Source: Bacteroidia bacterium
GTDB taxonomy: Bacteria; Bacteroidota; Bacteroidia; NS11-12g; UBA955
Length of the DNA: 64,000 nt
Direction of reading: 5' to 3'
Assembly: GCA_030158725.1 (NCBI GenBank)
Contig: JAOASJ010000025.1
Coordinates: 20,061 to 84,060 of the forward strand
The translations under genes and the position numbers were made by a program. This document shows, one piece after another, positions 7,973 through 17,185 of this stretch (its first letter is position 1; each line of letters starts with the position of its first letter). Below the pieces are notes generated by a model. It ran no database searches, was not told the DNA's origin, and saw nothing but the letters and a program-made list of their open reading frames with translations.

Positions 7973-9120
7973 TTCTCGGAAAAAAGCTCGACTATTTTTT
8001 GTTTAAAACCTAAAATATTGGTTTTACTAGTAGCGGAAATAAATACTACTGGAGCGTGCTCCTTACTAATCCAACTTCTTTCAAATTCAGTAAGTACCGT
8101 ATCAGGATTGCTCTCCAAATAAGCATCAATTTTATTAAAAACCAATAGCGTTGGTTTGTCTTTAGCTCCAATCTCAAATAATGTCTGCTTTACCAATAAC
8201 ATTTGGTTTTCAAACTCAGGATTTGAAATATCAATTACATGAATCAAAGCATCTGCCTCTATCACTTCTGCTAAAGTACTTTTAAAACTTTCAATCAATA
8301 ATGTTGGCAGTTTTCTAATGAAACCAACCGTATCACTTAAAAGAATTGGAATATGTCTTCCTTCTGTTCTATGATCTTCTAAAACAACTTTACGAACTGT
8401 AGAGTCGAGGGTTGCAAATAATTTGTTCTCGGCTAAAATATCTGCATTGCTCAATAAGTTCATTATTGTGCTTTTGCCAACGTTGGTATAACCAACCAAT
8501 GCTACCCTTTTCTTATCAAATCTATTCTGCCTTTGAACATAATTCTGTTTTTCAATTAAGGCCAAACGTTCTTGAAGTTTAGTAATATTGCTTCTAATAA
8601 CCCTTCTATCCGTTTCAATCTCTGTTTCACCAGGACCTTTCATACCAATACCACCCTTTTGCTTTGATAAGTGGGTCCACATTTTAGTTAAACGTGGTAG
8701 CATGTACTGATTCTGAGCAAGCTCAACTTGGGTCTTGGCTTGTGCTGTTTTTGCATTTTTTGAGAAAATATCAAGAATTAACATGCTTCTATCAAGAATT
8801 TTGACATCTTTGATAACACGCTCAATATTCCTGATTTGAGAAGGACTTAACTCATCATCAAAAATAACCATATCCGCACCTTCAACTTTTACCATAGTTT
8901 CCAATTCGCCCAATTTGCCTTCTCCCAAAAAAGTTCTTGGATCAGGATATTCTAAATTCTGGGTTATTCTCCCTTTAGTAATAGCTCCTGCAGTTGTTGT
9001 TAATGCTTCTAATTCGTCTAAATAATCCTTCAGATGATTCTCTCTATCACCTTTACGATGCACCCCAACTAGAATTGCTTTTTCGGTCTTAACATCGTTA
9101 TAAAAATATGCAGGTTTCAA
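7966..9120 (-). CDS. hflX: Ribosome-associated GTPase HflX
   Basis: HflX binds GTP and the 50S subunit and splits stalled or hibernating ribosomes. The 384-residue protein has the N-terminal HflX domain (RTFLGEGKLGELE, IFDDELSPSQIRNIE), the Gly-rich linker KQKGGIGMKGPGETEIETDR, and the G domain with P-loop GYTNVGKST (around residue 210), switch region DTVGFIRKLP and NKID. Translation begins at TTG (MKPAYFYNDVKTEKA); no closer ATG keeps the conserved start. A minus-strand -7 box lies 29 bases upstream and faces the box of the divergent gene at 9187. Confidence 0.95.
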   Translation of the reverse strand: MKPAYFYNDVKTEKAILVGVHRKGDRENHLKDYLDELEALTTTAGAITKGRITQNLEYPDPRTFLGEGKLGELETMVKVEGADMVIFDDELSPSQIRNIERVIKDVKILDRSMLILDIFSKNAKTAQAKTQVELAQNQYMLPRLTKMWTHLSKQKGGIGMKGPGETEIETDRRVIRSNITKLQERLALIEKQNYVQRQNRFDKKRVALVGYTNVGKSTIMNLLSNADILAENKLFATLDSTVRKVVLEDHRTEGRHIPILLSDTVGFIRKLPTLLIESFKSTLAEVIEADALIHVIDISNPEFENQMLLVKQTLFEIGAKDKPTLLVFNKIDAYLESNPDTVLTEFERSWISKEHAPVVFISATSKTNILGFKQKIVELFSENY

Positions 9121-9131
9121 TAAATATTAAT

Positions 9132-9139
9132 TATTTTTG
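9132..9139 (+). promoter_or_regulatory. -7 box (TATTTTTG) for gene at 9187
   Basis: Exact TAnnTTTG, 47 bases before the GTG start at 9187. It faces the hflX box 10 bases away. Confidence 0.45.
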
Positions 9140-9149
9140 TAATCAACTA

Positions 9150-9157
9150 CAAACATA
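9150..9157 (-). promoter_or_regulatory. -7 box (TATGTTTG) for hflX
   Basis: Exact TAnnTTTG on the minus strand, 29 bases before the hflX TTG. Confidence 0.5.
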
Positions 9158-9186
9158 GTATTTTAGCCCTTTATTTCCGGCATTTA

Positions 9187-10656
9187 GTGAAAATTTACAA
9201 CAAAATAAATCGCCTCGCTCTGATTCTAACTTTCTTGGCTTTTTTAGCTTCACAAAATTGCTTTTCCCAACAAATCCTGTGGGCAAACAAAAACAACCTA
9301 GATAAAAAAACTGATTTCACTAAAGTTATTGGTCAAAATAAATTTGGAGTATACGTTCTAAAACATAGAAATAGCAGTTTTAGACGGTATTTTTTATTAG
9401 AATATTTTGATAAAAGAATGAATCTTTTAAAGAGTAAAACCTTCAAAATACCTAATTCAGAATTAGAAAAAATAGTAGTTACTCCCAACAATATTATTGC
9501 TTTTTCTAAGGAATATTCAAAAGGAAATTTAAGTCGGTTATTTTACCAAATCATAGATTCGAATTTTACCGCCTCTGAGGCACACACCATTGTGAATTTT
9601 GACAATCCAGACATTGAAATGTCAGATATTAGGATTGAATACAATTCAACAAAAAATAAATTTTTAATCTGGTATTTAAGCAGTGAAGATGGTAAAAGTA
9701 ATTTGAACTCTTTTCTCTTGCACAATAGGAAAATAAGCAAAAACTTCACTCCGGCAATTAATTGCAAACTAGAGAATTTCTTCATTGGTGACGCTTTAAT
9801 TGACGACACCGGAAACTTATATCTGATTTACTCAAAATCCGAAAAATTCAAAAGTAAATTGGCTATTGATTTTGAGCACCGTTTATATGCATTTAACCTT
9901 TCCAATAATTCAAATATAGATATTAAGATTAACGAGGATAATACATTCTTAAGTGCCTATAAATTGTCCTATAACAAGGCATACTCTGAAGTTTTGGCCT
10001 TTGGATTGAATGGTGTTTCAGATGAAGACGAAAACAAAGGTTATTTTTCAATTAGAATAAAATGTTCCAATTTTAACGTCTTGTCTAAAATAAACAAAGA
10101 CTTCGACCGCAAATTGGTGAGCCAAGTATTAGGTCTGAAAAACGAACAAAAAGGAGAACAACTCAATAAATTTAAAATAAAAAAAATAATACCCAAATTA
10201 GATGGGGGTATGTTAGCGATTTGCGAAAGGATGTTTATTACGACTCAAAGTGACGTCTTCTACGTCAACGGAATTCCTCAAAGTACCTATGCTAGAATTT
10301 TTAATAATGATGAAGTTTTAGTACTAGATTTGGACTCTAATGGCAATCCAAATTGGTTTGATATCGTCAATAAAAACCAATCCTCAATTAATGATGGTGG
10401 TTATTACAATGGAATCGTTATAATGGTTAACGATGCGGAAATAAATATTCTATACAATGATAGGCTAAGCGCAAATGCTGACATTATACAAGTGAGTTAC
10501 AAGGCAAATGGAGAACATTCTAAGAAAATATTGTTGAATAATGACCAATATTACGCTTTGCTTATCCCCTCGGAATACAATCAGGTTACAGCCAACAGTA
10601 TTGTCCTTCCTATCAATCAAAATCGAGATTTCACATTTATAAAACTACTGTATTGA
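9187..10656 (+). CDS. Secreted protein of unknown function
   Basis: A 489-residue protein with an N-terminal signal peptide (LALILTFLAFLASQ, likely cut after CFSQ). The start is GTG. The mature part has repeated beta-rich stretches (KNNLDKKTDFTKVIGQNKFG, NKFLIWYLSSEDG, GGMLAICERMF) suggesting a beta-propeller-like or beta-sandwich periplasmic or surface protein. No catalytic motif and no T9SS domain at the C-terminus are visible. The stop codon overlaps the TTG start of the next membrane protein by 4 bases, so the two are probably translated together. Confidence 0.7.
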   Translation: MKIYNKINRLALILTFLAFLASQNCFSQQILWANKNNLDKKTDFTKVIGQNKFGVYVLKHRNSSFRRYFLLEYFDKRMNLLKSKTFKIPNSELEKIVVTPNNIIAFSKEYSKGNLSRLFYQIIDSNFTASEAHTIVNFDNPDIEMSDIRIEYNSTKNKFLIWYLSSEDGKSNLNSFLLHNRKISKNFTPAINCKLENFFIGDALIDDTGNLYLIYSKSEKFKSKLAIDFEHRLYAFNLSNNSNIDIKINEDNTFLSAYKLSYNKAYSEVLAFGLNGVSDEDENKGYFSIRIKCSNFNVLSKINKDFDRKLVSQVLGLKNEQKGEQLNKFKIKKIIPKLDGGMLAICERMFITTQSDVFYVNGIPQSTYARIFNNDEVLVLDLDSNGNPNWFDIVNKNQSSINDGGYYNGIVIMVNDAEINILYNDRLSANADIIQVSYKANGEHSKKILLNNDQYYALLIPSEYNQVTANSIVLPINQNRDFTFIKLLY

Positions 10657-11618
10657 TACGTTTTTTTTCACATACCTTTAACCAAACTATTTTATTTCTA
10701 TTTTTATTTACAATTGTAATTAGAACCACTGGGTTATTGGTGCCATACATAAACACCACACAAACAATCAATATTAGCTATTTATCAGAGTTTTTTAGAT
10801 TGTTAAATTATTACCCAATTGTAGGATTTTCAATATCAACCATATTCGTCTTTATTACCGGATTAATTTTTAATAGAATATGTGTTAAACATGAGCTAAT
10901 TATCTTCCCATCTTATTTACCAGCTTATTTCTTTGTATTATTAAATTCTGTTTTTGTTGACCAATTTTATGCAGGTCCAGTAATCTTCGTCAACTTTTTT
11001 ATGATAGTTTCCTTGGGTGCCATTTTGAACTTATTTCAATCTGAAAACCCAAGTATTGCTATATTTTCTGCTTCAACTTTGGCAGGTCTAAGTGCATTGT
11101 TAAATATGACTTATGTTGCCTTCTTTATAGTTGTTCTAATCGGAATAAATATTTTTAGGCAATTTAATTTTAGAGAAAATATTTCAGCTTTAATTGGCTT
11201 TTTAATGCCCTTGTATGTTGGCACAATGGTCAATTACTTAATCAACGGAAACTTTTTGCCGTTTTACCTCTTTTTCCCTGATTATGGAAATTTCAACAAC
11301 CAATATTGGGCGCTTTATTCAGCACTCCCAAGTATTGGATTGGTTGGTATATTGGCATTCTTTAGGATGTACAGAAACTTCTTTCGAAACTCCACAAAGC
11401 AAAGAAGATTTATACAATTTATGATGATTTTCCTCATCACTACACTAGTTTTAGTAACCACAGGAAAACAAAATCCTAGGCAAGAATTCTCATTTGTTAC
11501 GATACCCTTAGCCTACGCATTTACATTTTACTTTGCCAATAGCAAAATAAACATACTAAAAGAAATAGTAAATATCCTTTTAATTATTTCCATCTTGTAC
11601 TTTAGATGGTATCATTAA
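10653..11618 (+). CDS. Polytopic membrane protein, DUF6427-like
   Basis: A 321-residue inner-membrane protein with about 8-10 hydrophobic segments (for example ILFLFLFTIVIR, FFVLLNSVF, LVGILAFFRMY, FMMIFLITTLVLVTTGK). Size, topology and the opening MIRFFSHTFNQTILF resemble the Bacteroidota DUF6427 family, which has no assigned function. The TTG start overlaps the preceding TGA (TTGA), showing translational coupling to the secreted protein upstream. The gene ends one base before the convergent glutathione peroxidase gene. Confidence 0.65.
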   Translation: MIRFFSHTFNQTILFLFLFTIVIRTTGLLVPYINTTQTINISYLSEFFRLLNYYPIVGFSISTIFVFITGLIFNRICVKHELIIFPSYLPAYFFVLLNSVFVDQFYAGPVIFVNFFMIVSLGAILNLFQSENPSIAIFSASTLAGLSALLNMTYVAFFIVVLIGINIFRQFNFRENISALIGFLMPLYVGTMVNYLINGNFLPFYLFFPDYGNFNNQYWALYSALPSIGLVGILAFFRMYRNFFRNSTKQRRFIQFMMIFLITTLVLVTTGKQNPRQEFSFVTIPLAYAFTFYFANSKINILKEIVNILLIISILYFRWYH

Positions 11619-11619
11619 T

Positions 11620-12201
11620 TTATTTACCAATAGCCTTTAAAAACTCTGCATCACCAGGTTTCACATTTGAACCAAAATAATAAACCAATTCGCCAGTTGG
11701 ACTAATTATAAATTTATTAAAATTCCATTTGATTTCAAAATCACCTGAACCATTTAATGTTTTCTGGGTCAACCAAGCATATAAGCTGCTCTGACTTGAG
11801 CCTTTAACATCTAATTTTTCTGATAGTGGGAAAGTAACCCCATAATTCTTTTCGCAAAAACTTCCAATCTCCGCAGCAGTTCCTGACTCTTGTCCCCCAA
11901 ACTGATTACATGGGCAACCTAAAACAACTATATTACTATCTTTGTATTTGCTATAGAACGCTTGTAAATCCTTGTATTGTGGGGTAAAGCCGCAAGCGCT
12001 TGCAGTGTTTACTATTACAACATATTTGCCTTTGTAATCAGACATTTTTATTACGCCTTTGCCATCCAAAGTATTCACACTTAGATCATAGAATGATTTT
12101 GTGCTATTGGTGGTAGTAGTGGCTTCTGCTTTTTTAGATTTTCCTACAAAGCAGGAAGTGATTAAACTTAGTATTCCCATTATATAAATTGTATTTTTCA
12201 T
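11620..12201 (-). CDS. Glutathione peroxidase family lipoprotein
   Basis: A 193-residue thiol peroxidase expected to reduce peroxides, in bacteria often with thioredoxin rather than glutathione. The peroxidatic Cys is in NTASACGFT (Cys in place of selenocysteine), with the family motifs CPCNQFGGQE and IKWNFNKFI supplying the Gln and Trp of the catalytic site. The N-terminus ends in LITSC, a lipobox, so the enzyme is probably anchored to a membrane facing the periplasm. A TATTTTTG box lies 10 bases before the ATG. Confidence 0.93.
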   Translation of the reverse strand: MKNTIYIMGILSLITSCFVGKSKKAEATTTTNSTKSFYDLSVNTLDGKGVIKMSDYKGKYVVIVNTASACGFTPQYKDLQAFYSKYKDSNIVVLGCPCNQFGGQESGTAAEIGSFCEKNYGVTFPLSEKLDVKGSSQSSLYAWLTQKTLNGSGDFEIKWNFNKFIISPTGELVYYFGSNVKPGDAEFLKAIGK

Positions 12202-12211
12202 AATTAATGAA

Positions 12212-12219
12212 CAAAAATA
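12212..12219 (-). promoter_or_regulatory. -7 box (TATTTTTG) for glutathione peroxidase gene
   Basis: Exact TAnnTTTG, 10 bases before the ATG at 12201 on the minus strand. Confidence 0.55.
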
Positions 12220-12246
12220 GATAATAAGTGTTTTAAAAAATGCAAA

Positions 12247-12687
12247 ATGGAAGAAAACGATGATTTTATTTATGATCCTTTAAAAAGCGATGCTATTTAC
12301 CAAGGGGTAGATAAATTTTCGCCTATTCCTTTATCGGTTTCTTCCCCTAAGATAGAACCAATCGATAAAAGGCTTGTTAAAGCAACAGCTTTTGAAACCA
12401 TGCAACTCCAAGCCAATCAACAAATATTAATGTTGAAAAAGCAAGCTGACTTGATTATAGAACAAGCTAGATTGATTGAGGAAAGATTGGTTATCTCAAG
12501 AAAAATTTATGAAGCAGATTTAAATTTTGAACCAGTAGTTGGAACAGTTTATCATGTTTATGAAAACAAAGGCAAAACTGTATTATCAATTATATCTCCA
12601 AATGAATGGGGTAAAAAACAAGCCTACGAAAGGCATGTTTGTTCGGCTAGATTATTAGCTGACAAAAGTTGGGAACTGTTGAAATAA
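12247..12687 (+). CDS. DUF2452 protein
   Basis: A 146-residue cytoplasmic protein matching DUF2452 over its full length. It has an N-terminal tail, a long central helix rich in Leu, Gln and Ala (MQLQANQQILMLKKQADLI), and a C-terminal beta part (VVGTVYHVYENKGKTVLS, MSW-like ISPNEWGKKQ). The helix suggests coiled-coil self-association. Function is unknown. It is divergent from the glutathione peroxidase gene with a 45-base gap, and I see no exact -7 box for it. Confidence 0.82.
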   Translation: MEENDDFIYDPLKSDAIYQGVDKFSPIPLSVSSPKIEPIDKRLVKATAFETMQLQANQQILMLKKQADLIIEQARLIEERLVISRKIYEADLNFEPVVGTVYHVYENKGKTVLSIISPNEWGKKQAYERHVCSARLLADKSWELLK

Positions 12688-12714
12688 TTTAAAACACCAA
12701 CTTAAATTATCCTA

Positions 12715-12722
12715 TATCTTTG
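12715..12722 (+). promoter_or_regulatory. -7 box (TATCTTTG) for flippase gene
   Basis: Exact TAnnTTTG. It contains the TTG at 12720, which therefore cannot be the start, and leaves 6 bases before the GTG at 12729. Confidence 0.6.
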
Positions 12723-12728
12723 TCCTCC

Positions 12729-14174
12729 GTGGGACTAATTCGCAAACTAGCATCTCAAACAGCAATTTATGGTCTAAGTTCAATGCTTGGCAGGTTTATC
12801 AATTTCTTATTGGTAATTCCTCATACCCAGTATTTAAAAACAGTAAATGCATATGGTGATATAACTACCATATTTTCATTCATGGCCTTTTTTAATGTCA
12901 TTTTAACATATGGAATGGAAACGTCCTATTTTAACTTCATAAGAAATGGGAAAGATTCTAAATTGGTTTACAGCAACGCTCAAAAAAGCATATTATTTAC
13001 TACCCTTATTTTTTCGATTTTTGTCTTCCTTTTTGCTGCTCAATGTGCCGAATTTATAGGATATAGAGGTCAAACAGAATATGTATACATTTGCCTAATA
13101 TTTCTAGTTTTTGACACCTTATCTGCCCTTCCCTTTGCTAAACTTAGATATGAAGAAAAGCCCTTAAAATATGCAACTATTAAACTCATTAACATTGGGG
13201 TAAATATTTCTTTAAATTTACTTTTCTTAAAAGCTACTCCTCCTGTTTTTGCGCAACTTGACCAAGTTTCCTTAATACTTATTGCTAATGCAATTGCTAG
13301 TTTTATTTCATTTCTAATTTTAGCCCCAATTGTTTTTCAAATTAACAAGCCTTTTGATACAACACTTTTTAAAGAGATGTTAAAATATGCTTGGCCCTTA
13401 ATTTTTGTAGGGTTGGCGGGTATTGTAAATGAAACTCTAGATAGAACATTGTTAAAAAAACTTTTGCCAGAAAGTGAAGGATCATATCAAAATGGAATCT
13501 ATGGTGCTTTTTATAAACTGACAATGGTTATGACAATGTTCGTTCAAGCTTTTAGATTTGCTGCCGAACCATTGTTCTTCAAACAAAAGGAATCAAAAGA
13601 CACTAGAGAAAATTATGCTTTAGTTATGTATTGGTTTATTGCTGTGTGCACTTTTATTTTCTTGGCTTGTGTATTTTTTATAGAGCCTTTGGCCCATTTA
13701 TTTATCAAGAACCAAACTTTCTTCGAAAATCCTGATGGACTCTATATTGTCCCAATTCTTTTATTGGCTAATATGTTTCTTGGGATTTACTATAACCTTA
13801 GCGTGTGGTATCGATTTACAAACAACACCCATTTAGGTGCAATATTAGCAATCTCAGGAGCGGCACTGACCATTATTTTGAATATCGCATTAATCCCTGT
13901 TTGGGGATTTGTTGCTTGTGCATGGATTACATTGTTGGTTTACGCATTAATGAGTATTGCTTCATATATCCTTGGCCATCGTTATTACCAAATCCCTTAT
14001 TACTTAGGTAAATACGTATTATTAATACTAATTTCAATAAGTATTTGGTTGATATCTAAAGAGGTAATTTGTCAAATTCATGTCAAAAGCGTAGAAATAA
14101 TAATATACTTAGTTCTACTTGCGTTGATGTTGTTGATAATTTGGTTGTTACAACCTAAGCGAAAAATTACTTAA
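12729..14174 (+). CDS. Polysaccharide/lipid-linked oligosaccharide flippase (MATE/MOP superfamily)
   Basis: A 481-residue membrane protein with about 12-14 transmembrane segments, of the polysaccharide biosynthesis (Wzx-like) branch of the MOP superfamily. It should flip lipid-linked sugars across the inner membrane. The opening [20 protein letters not shown] is the typical start of this family in Bacteroidota. A TTG nine bases upstream (12720) is in frame but lies inside the -7 box, so the GTG at 12729 is chosen; the mRNA would be leaderless or nearly so. It is the first gene of a tight + strand run, with dut following at once. Confidence 0.88.
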   Translation: MGLIRKLASQTAIYGLSSMLGRFINFLLVIPHTQYLKTVNAYGDITTIFSFMAFFNVILTYGMETSYFNFIRNGKDSKLVYSNAQKSILFTTLIFSIFVFLFAAQCAEFIGYRGQTEYVYICLIFLVFDTLSALPFAKLRYEEKPLKYATIKLINIGVNISLNLLFLKATPPVFAQLDQVSLILIANAIASFISFLILAPIVFQINKPFDTTLFKEMLKYAWPLIFVGLAGIVNETLDRTLLKKLLPESEGSYQNGIYGAFYKLTMVMTMFVQAFRFAAEPLFFKQKESKDTRENYALVMYWFIAVCTFIFLACVFFIEPLAHLFIKNQTFFENPDGLYIVPILLLANMFLGIYYNLSVWYRFTNNTHLGAILAISGAALTIILNIALIPVWGFVACAWITLLVYALMSIASYILGHRYYQIPYYLGKYVLLILISISIWLISKEVICQIHVKSVEIIIYLVLLALMLLIIWLLQPKRKIT

Positions 14175-14194
14175 ATTTGCCAACCTCTAGTATT

Positions 14195-14629
14195 TTGAAA
14201 GTTAAGATCATCAATCAAGGAGCTTATCCTATTCCATCCTATCAGACAGAACAATCTGCAGGTGCTGATTTATATGCTAACATTTCAGAAGCTATAAGTA
14301 TTAAACCATTTGAGCGCACATTGGTGCCTACTGGCTTAATAATAGAATTACCCATTAATTTCGAAGCCCAAATCAGACCAAGAAGTGGTTTAGCTTTTAA
14401 ACATGGTATCACAGTACTTAATTCGCCAGGAACAATAGACGCAGATTACAGAGGTGAAATAAAGGTACTACTTATAAACTTAGGACAAGAAGAATATCAG
14501 ATTCAACCTGGAGAAAGAATAGCCCAAATGGTCATTGCAAGTTGTGAACAAGCACATTTTACTGTTGAAACAGAACTTAGCACAACCGAGAGAGGCGCAG
14601 GTGGATATGGACATACAGGAAATAAATAA
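14195..14629 (+). CDS. dut: dUTP diphosphatase
   Basis: Dut hydrolyses dUTP to dUMP, keeping uracil out of DNA and supplying the substrate of thymidylate synthase (thyA is at 42957). All five trimeric dUTPase motifs are present: [38 protein letters not shown], and the C-terminal [10 protein letters not shown]. The TTG at 14195 gives the usual opening M-K-V-K-I-I and 144 residues. An in-frame TTG at 14177, three bases after the flippase stop, would add six residues and cannot be excluded. Co-transcription with its neighbours is likely. Confidence 0.95.
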   Translation: MKVKIINQGAYPIPSYQTEQSAGADLYANISEAISIKPFERTLVPTGLIIELPINFEAQIRPRSGLAFKHGITVLNSPGTIDADYRGEIKVLLINLGQEEYQIQPGERIAQMVIASCEQAHFTVETELSTTERGAGGYGHTGNK

Positions 14630-14641
14630 TTTAGAATTTAA

Positions 14642-15649
14642 ATGAGTGGAATGAATATAATAATCCCAATGGCTGGCATGGGCAAACGCATGAGGCCTCA
14701 CACTTTAACAATCCCTAAACCTCTAATCCCTATTGCTGGAAAGCCAATAGTTCAAAGATTGGTTGAAGATATAGCTGCTGTTTGCAACGACAAAATTAAT
14801 GAAGTAGCATTCGTCATCGGAGACTTTGGCCATGAAGTAGAAATGCAATTATTAAGCATTGCAGAAAGTATTGGTGCTGAAGGAAGAATATACTACCAAG
14901 ATCAAGCCCTTGGAACTGCACATGCTGTAATGTGTGCTACTCCATCTTTGACTGGTGAAGTAATTGTTGCTTTTGCAGATACATTGTTCAAAGCTGAATT
15001 TGACCTAGATAAATCAGCCGATGGAACCATTTGGGTACATAAGGTGGCAAACCCAAGTCAATTTGGTGTCGTAATGTTAGATGAAAACAATAACATTTCT
15101 GACTTTATTGAAAAACCTACTGAATTCATTTCTGATTTAGCAATTATTGGTATTTATTATTTTAAAGATGGCGATAATTTACTAGATGAGATTCAATATT
15201 TAGTTGATAATGACATCAAAGAAAAAGGTGAATATCAGCTTACAAATGCCTTAGAAAACATGAAGAATAAAGGCCTTGTGTTCAGACCAGGCGAGGTTGA
15301 AGAATGGCTTGATTGCGGAAATAAAGATGCAACTGTAAATACCAACCAACGTATTTTAGAAATAAAGAAATCTGAATTCGATAATTCTGCAATGAACACT
15401 AGCGGTGTAACCGTTATTGAGCCTTGTTTTATTGATGAAGATGTTGTTTTAGAAAATTGCACCATTGGACCGCATGTTAGTATTGGAAAAAAGAGCAAAA
15501 TTAAAAACTCTACTATTTCAAATAGTATCATTCAAACCAATTGTGAAATTGAAAATACTTCATTTACAAACAGTTTAATTGGAAACCATGTGTCAATTAA
15601 AGGAAATTGTAATGAATTAAGTATTGGCGATTACAGCACATTAAATTGA
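14642..15649 (+). CDS. Sugar-phosphate nucleotidyltransferase with left-handed beta-helix tail
   Basis: A 335-residue nucleotidyltransferase of the glucose-1-phosphate thymidylyltransferase/GlmU type. The N-terminal Rossmann domain has the signature IIPMAGMGKRMRPHT and IPKPLIPIAGKPI. The conserved DQALGTAHAV, ADTLFK and WLDCGN follow. The last 80 residues (VLENCTIGPHVSIGKKS and on) show hexapeptide-like repeats of a left-handed beta-helix. It activates a sugar for envelope polysaccharide, which fits the flippase upstream; the exact sugar cannot be told. The ATG at 14651 would give the more common opening MNIIIPMAG and is a possible alternative start. Confidence 0.85.
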   Translation: MSGMNIIIPMAGMGKRMRPHTLTIPKPLIPIAGKPIVQRLVEDIAAVCNDKINEVAFVIGDFGHEVEMQLLSIAESIGAEGRIYYQDQALGTAHAVMCATPSLTGEVIVAFADTLFKAEFDLDKSADGTIWVHKVANPSQFGVVMLDENNNISDFIEKPTEFISDLAIIGIYYFKDGDNLLDEIQYLVDNDIKEKGEYQLTNALENMKNKGLVFRPGEVEEWLDCGNKDATVNTNQRILEIKKSEFDNSAMNTSGVTVIEPCFIDEDVVLENCTIGPHVSIGKKSKIKNSTISNSIIQTNCEIENTSFTNSLIGNHVSIKGNCNELSIGDYSTLN

Positions 15650-15655
15650 TCACCT

Positions 15656-17185
15656 TTGAAAATCAGATTTCATATTGCTTTCATGATTTTTATATCAGGA
15701 AGTCTTCTGTTTTCTGAAGGTTGCAAACTACTGCACAAAAAAAAAGTTAATTCTGATGCTTCAGGAAATACCCGTCAGGTAAATTTTGATGACTACTTTA
15801 TTGATGCTTGTACACAATTTGGAAATGGAAATTATACTTTATCAATAAAAAACCTTGAGAAATGCATAAGCCTTAATCCGAATGAAGCTTCAGTCTATTA
15901 TCAATTAAGTAAAAATTATTACGAATTATCTGATCAAAATCTAAGCCTTCAAAATGCCATTAAGGCCTATAATTTGGCACCAGATAATATCTATTATGGT
16001 TTGTGGTATGCAGAAAAATTAAGCACTATTGGAAACTTAAATGAGGCCATTAAGGTTCTACAAAAAACATTCTCAAAGAATCCGAAAGATGAGCAAGTCT
16101 TAAAAGCCTTGGATGCCCTATTGGTTCGGAATGCAAACCCAATCCAAGATAGAATTGATTTGTGGCAAAAACACAAATTAAGTGCGGGTTATAAACTTAA
16201 TTCCGCTCTAAAACTTATTGAATTCTATGTTCAAATAAAAGATTATTCATCGGCACATTTATTATATGATGAGATTAAAAAAGCAAGTCCTTTAAAATAT
16301 AAATATTTTGTAGATGATGCCAATCTCTATCTTCAACAAAATGATGAAGTACATGCGAATGAGAACTTTGATAAGGCTATTGCTTTGAATCCAACTAACT
16401 TCAATCTAAATTATTCCTTATTCAAATTAAAAGCAGCTAAAAAATTAACATCTGAGGCTAGTAACTATTTAACAAATGCATACTCTGATCCTTTAACAAG
16501 TTTGGATATAAAATTAGATGTGTGCAAACAAATTAATAAGAATTTAATTGAAGATACTTCTTATCTATTCTACCTTAAACCATTGGCTCAAAGCTTGGTT
16601 AAATTTTATCCTGAAAACCCAAAAGCCTTAATAGTTGCAGCTAATTATTTTGAACAGCGTAAATTGTTTAGCGATGCATTAAATTATTATTCAAAAGTAA
16701 ATGAGCTTAGCCCAGGTATGTATGATGCTTGGCTTGGTGCATTAAAAATGTCTTCTGAACTCAAACAGTATAACCAAACTATTGATATCGCAAATACAGC
16801 TCTTGAATATTATCCGAATGTTGCTCAAATTTATTTAGAAGCTTCTATGGCATACATTTCAATCAAAAATTATTCTAAGGCTATTGACTTTGCCAAAAAT
16901 GGAGTGAGTTTTGCATTTGATCCTAAAGTTAAAAGCCAATTACTACTTCAACAAGCAATCGCAAACTTTAAACTTAATCAATTTAAAGACGCGGAAACTA
17001 GCCTCAATGAGGCGCTTGTTTTTAACGATAAAGATGCCAATATTTTTGACCTTTTAGGCAATGTGAATTATAAACTGAATAACGCTGAGAAAGCTCTTGA
17101 ATATTGGAAAAAGGCTCAAAGTTTAGGATTGGTTTCCTCAGTATTAGATAAAAAAATAAAAGATGGTAAATATTTTGAGAATTAA
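15656..17185 (+). CDS. TPR-repeat lipoprotein
   Basis: A 509-residue protein starting at TTG, 6 bases after the previous stop. The signal peptide ends in LLFSEGC, a plausible lipobox, so it is probably a membrane-anchored lipoprotein. Many TPR units fill the rest, for example around residues 60-90 (LEKCISLNPNEASVYYQLSK) and near the C-terminus (AETSLNEALVFNDKDANIF). Such proteins serve as scaffolds for protein complexes. In other Bacteroidota a TPR protein is found at the same place, between a nucleotidyltransferase and a DUF4292 protein. Its end overlaps the next gene by 23 bases. Confidence 0.85.
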   Translation: MKIRFHIAFMIFISGSLLFSEGCKLLHKKKVNSDASGNTRQVNFDDYFIDACTQFGNGNYTLSIKNLEKCISLNPNEASVYYQLSKNYYELSDQNLSLQNAIKAYNLAPDNIYYGLWYAEKLSTIGNLNEAIKVLQKTFSKNPKDEQVLKALDALLVRNANPIQDRIDLWQKHKLSAGYKLNSALKLIEFYVQIKDYSSAHLLYDEIKKASPLKYKYFVDDANLYLQQNDEVHANENFDKAIALNPTNFNLNYSLFKLKAAKKLTSEASNYLTNAYSDPLTSLDIKLDVCKQINKNLIEDTSYLFYLKPLAQSLVKFYPENPKALIVAANYFEQRKLFSDALNYYSKVNELSPGMYDAWLGALKMSSELKQYNQTIDIANTALEYYPNVAQIYLEASMAYISIKNYSKAIDFAKNGVSFAFDPKVKSQLLLQQAIANFKLNQFKDAETSLNEALVFNDKDANIFDLLGNVNYKLNNAEKALEYWKKAQSLGLVSSVLDKKIKDGKYFEN

